Made by a program: the position numbers and the translations under genes. DNA of 14,477 bases from Archangiaceae bacterium (GTDB taxonomy: Bacteria > Myxococcota > Myxococcia > Myxococcales > Myxococcaceae). The notes under the pieces are model-generated. The model had not been told where the DNA came from and made no database searches. It worked only from the letters and a program-made list of their open reading frames with translations. This document shows, piece after piece, positions 13,927-14,477 of the stretch. Location: assembly GCA_023248915.1 (NCBI GenBank), contig JAHFDQ010000081.1, forward strand, positions 1 through 14,477, in the 5' to 3' direction. Each line of letters starts with the position of its first letter. Within the stretch, counting starts at the first letter, position 1.

Positions 13927-14477
13927 CTAGTCGGCTACCTCGCCGTCGTACAAGGAGTCGAGGATGGCCTTGTACTTCTGCGTGCAGAGCTTGCGCTTGA
14001 CCTTCAGGGTCGGAGTCAGCTCGCCGCCTTCCTGGCTGAAGTCGTGGTCCATCACGGCGAAGCGCTTCAGGGTGCAGTACGGCGGCTGGTCGGCGTTCAG
14101 CTTGTCCACCACCGCCTGGAGCGCCGACTTCACCTCGGGCCGTTTGGCCACGTCGGCGTAATCGCCCGCGGTGATGCCCTTGTCGGTGAGCAGCTTCCGG
14201 GCGGCTTCCTCGTTCACGCAGAGCAAGACCGACAGGTACTTGCGCTTGTCTCCGTAGACCATCGCCTGGGACACGAGCGGAAACGTCTTCAGCAGGTTCT
14301 CGAGGTTCTGTGGAGCGACGTTCTTCCCGCCCGCGGTGACGATGATGTCCTTCTTGCGGTCGGTGATGCGCACGTAGCCGTCGGCGTCGATCTCGCCGAT
14401 GTCACCGGAGTGGAACCAGCCGTCGGGCTCGATCGCCTCGGCGGTGGCGGCGGGGTTCTTGTAGTAGCCCTTCATCA
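13927..14477 (-). CDS. Long-chain acyl-CoA ligase (AMP-forming), C-terminal part only
   Basis: The gene runs off the right edge, so only the last roughly 183 codons are present; the true start is outside. It activates fatty acids to acyl-CoA through an acyl-adenylate. The visible part covers the late motifs of the ANL superfamily: GWFHSGDIGEID (the Asp contacts the AMP ribose), then YVRITDRKKDIIVTAGGKNVAP with the hinge and Arg. The terminal lid follows, with PTLKVKRK, whose lysine is the expected adenylation residue. The motifs fit the FadD15-like long-chain branch better than short-chain acetyl-CoA synthetases. It lies near, but is not co-transcribed with, the SCP2/racemase operon because the plus-strand tatA intervenes. 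Confidence 0.9.
   Translation of the reverse strand, partial: MKGYYKNPAATAEAIEPDGWFHSGDIGEIDADGYVRITDRKKDIIVTAGGKNVAPQNLENLLKTFPLVSQAMVYGDKRKYLSVLLCVNEEAARKLLTDKGITAGDYADVAKRPEVKSALQAVVDKLNADQPPYCTLKRFAVMDHDFSQEGGELTPTLKVKRKLCTQKYKAILDSLYDGEVAD

Overview
The window is about 14.5 kb of very GC-rich DNA with strong third-position GC bias, which leaves many long spurious reading frames opposite the real genes. The best taxonomic clue is the first large protein. It ends in a Cys-Gly-Cys, glycine stretch, hydrophobic helix and Arg-Arg-Lys tail, the MYXO-CTERM type of surface-protein sorting signal. With several Cys-rich lipoproteins, a PHP-domain lipoprotein and a single-domain response regulator, this points to a myxobacterium (Myxococcota). 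The genus cannot be named from the sequence. Nothing indicates a phage, plasmid, transposon or CRISPR array; it reads as ordinary chromosome.

Layout. (1) 72-3527, minus: a 1151-aa exported adhesin-like protein with CARDB-type and putative-Ig repeats and a MYXO-CTERM tail. Its extreme 3' end and flank carry short direct repeats. (2) 3620-8618, plus: a three-gene run of an exported protein of unknown function, a 993-aa lipoprotein with a CehA/McbA-type PHP metallohydrolase domain, and a probable outer-membrane barrel whose start lies 1 nt after the hydrolase stop. (3) 8630-9889, minus: a membrane-anchored triheme cytochrome c of the type that serves periplasmic dehydrogenases, with no dehydrogenase nearby. 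(4) 12923 down to 9996, minus: an apparent operon of an SCP2 sterol-carrier protein, a CaiB/BaiF-family alpha-methylacyl-CoA racemase-like enzyme and a Cys-rich lipoprotein. A perfect 7-4-7 inverted repeat lies just upstream of the SCP2 gene. (5) 13022-13417, minus: a receiver-only response regulator. (6) 13678-13914, plus: TatA. (7) 13927 to the right edge, minus: the C-terminal part of a long-chain acyl-CoA ligase.

Themes. Half the window concerns the cell envelope: surface adhesin, exported hydrolase with barrel partner, lipoprotein, cytochrome and Tat translocase. The right part concerns acyl-CoA and lipid handling: acyl-CoA ligase, SCP2 lipid carrier and 2-methylacyl-CoA epimerase. Together these could activate, carry and epimerise branched or sterol-like acyl chains; that link is inference from family and proximity. 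The least explained unit is the 3620-8618 cassette. No intergenic gap exceeds 300 bases; the largest (13418-13677, 260 bp) holds an inverted repeat, a short 10-bp-period repeat and the TatA ribosome-binding site. Bases 1-71 hold no gene I can support.
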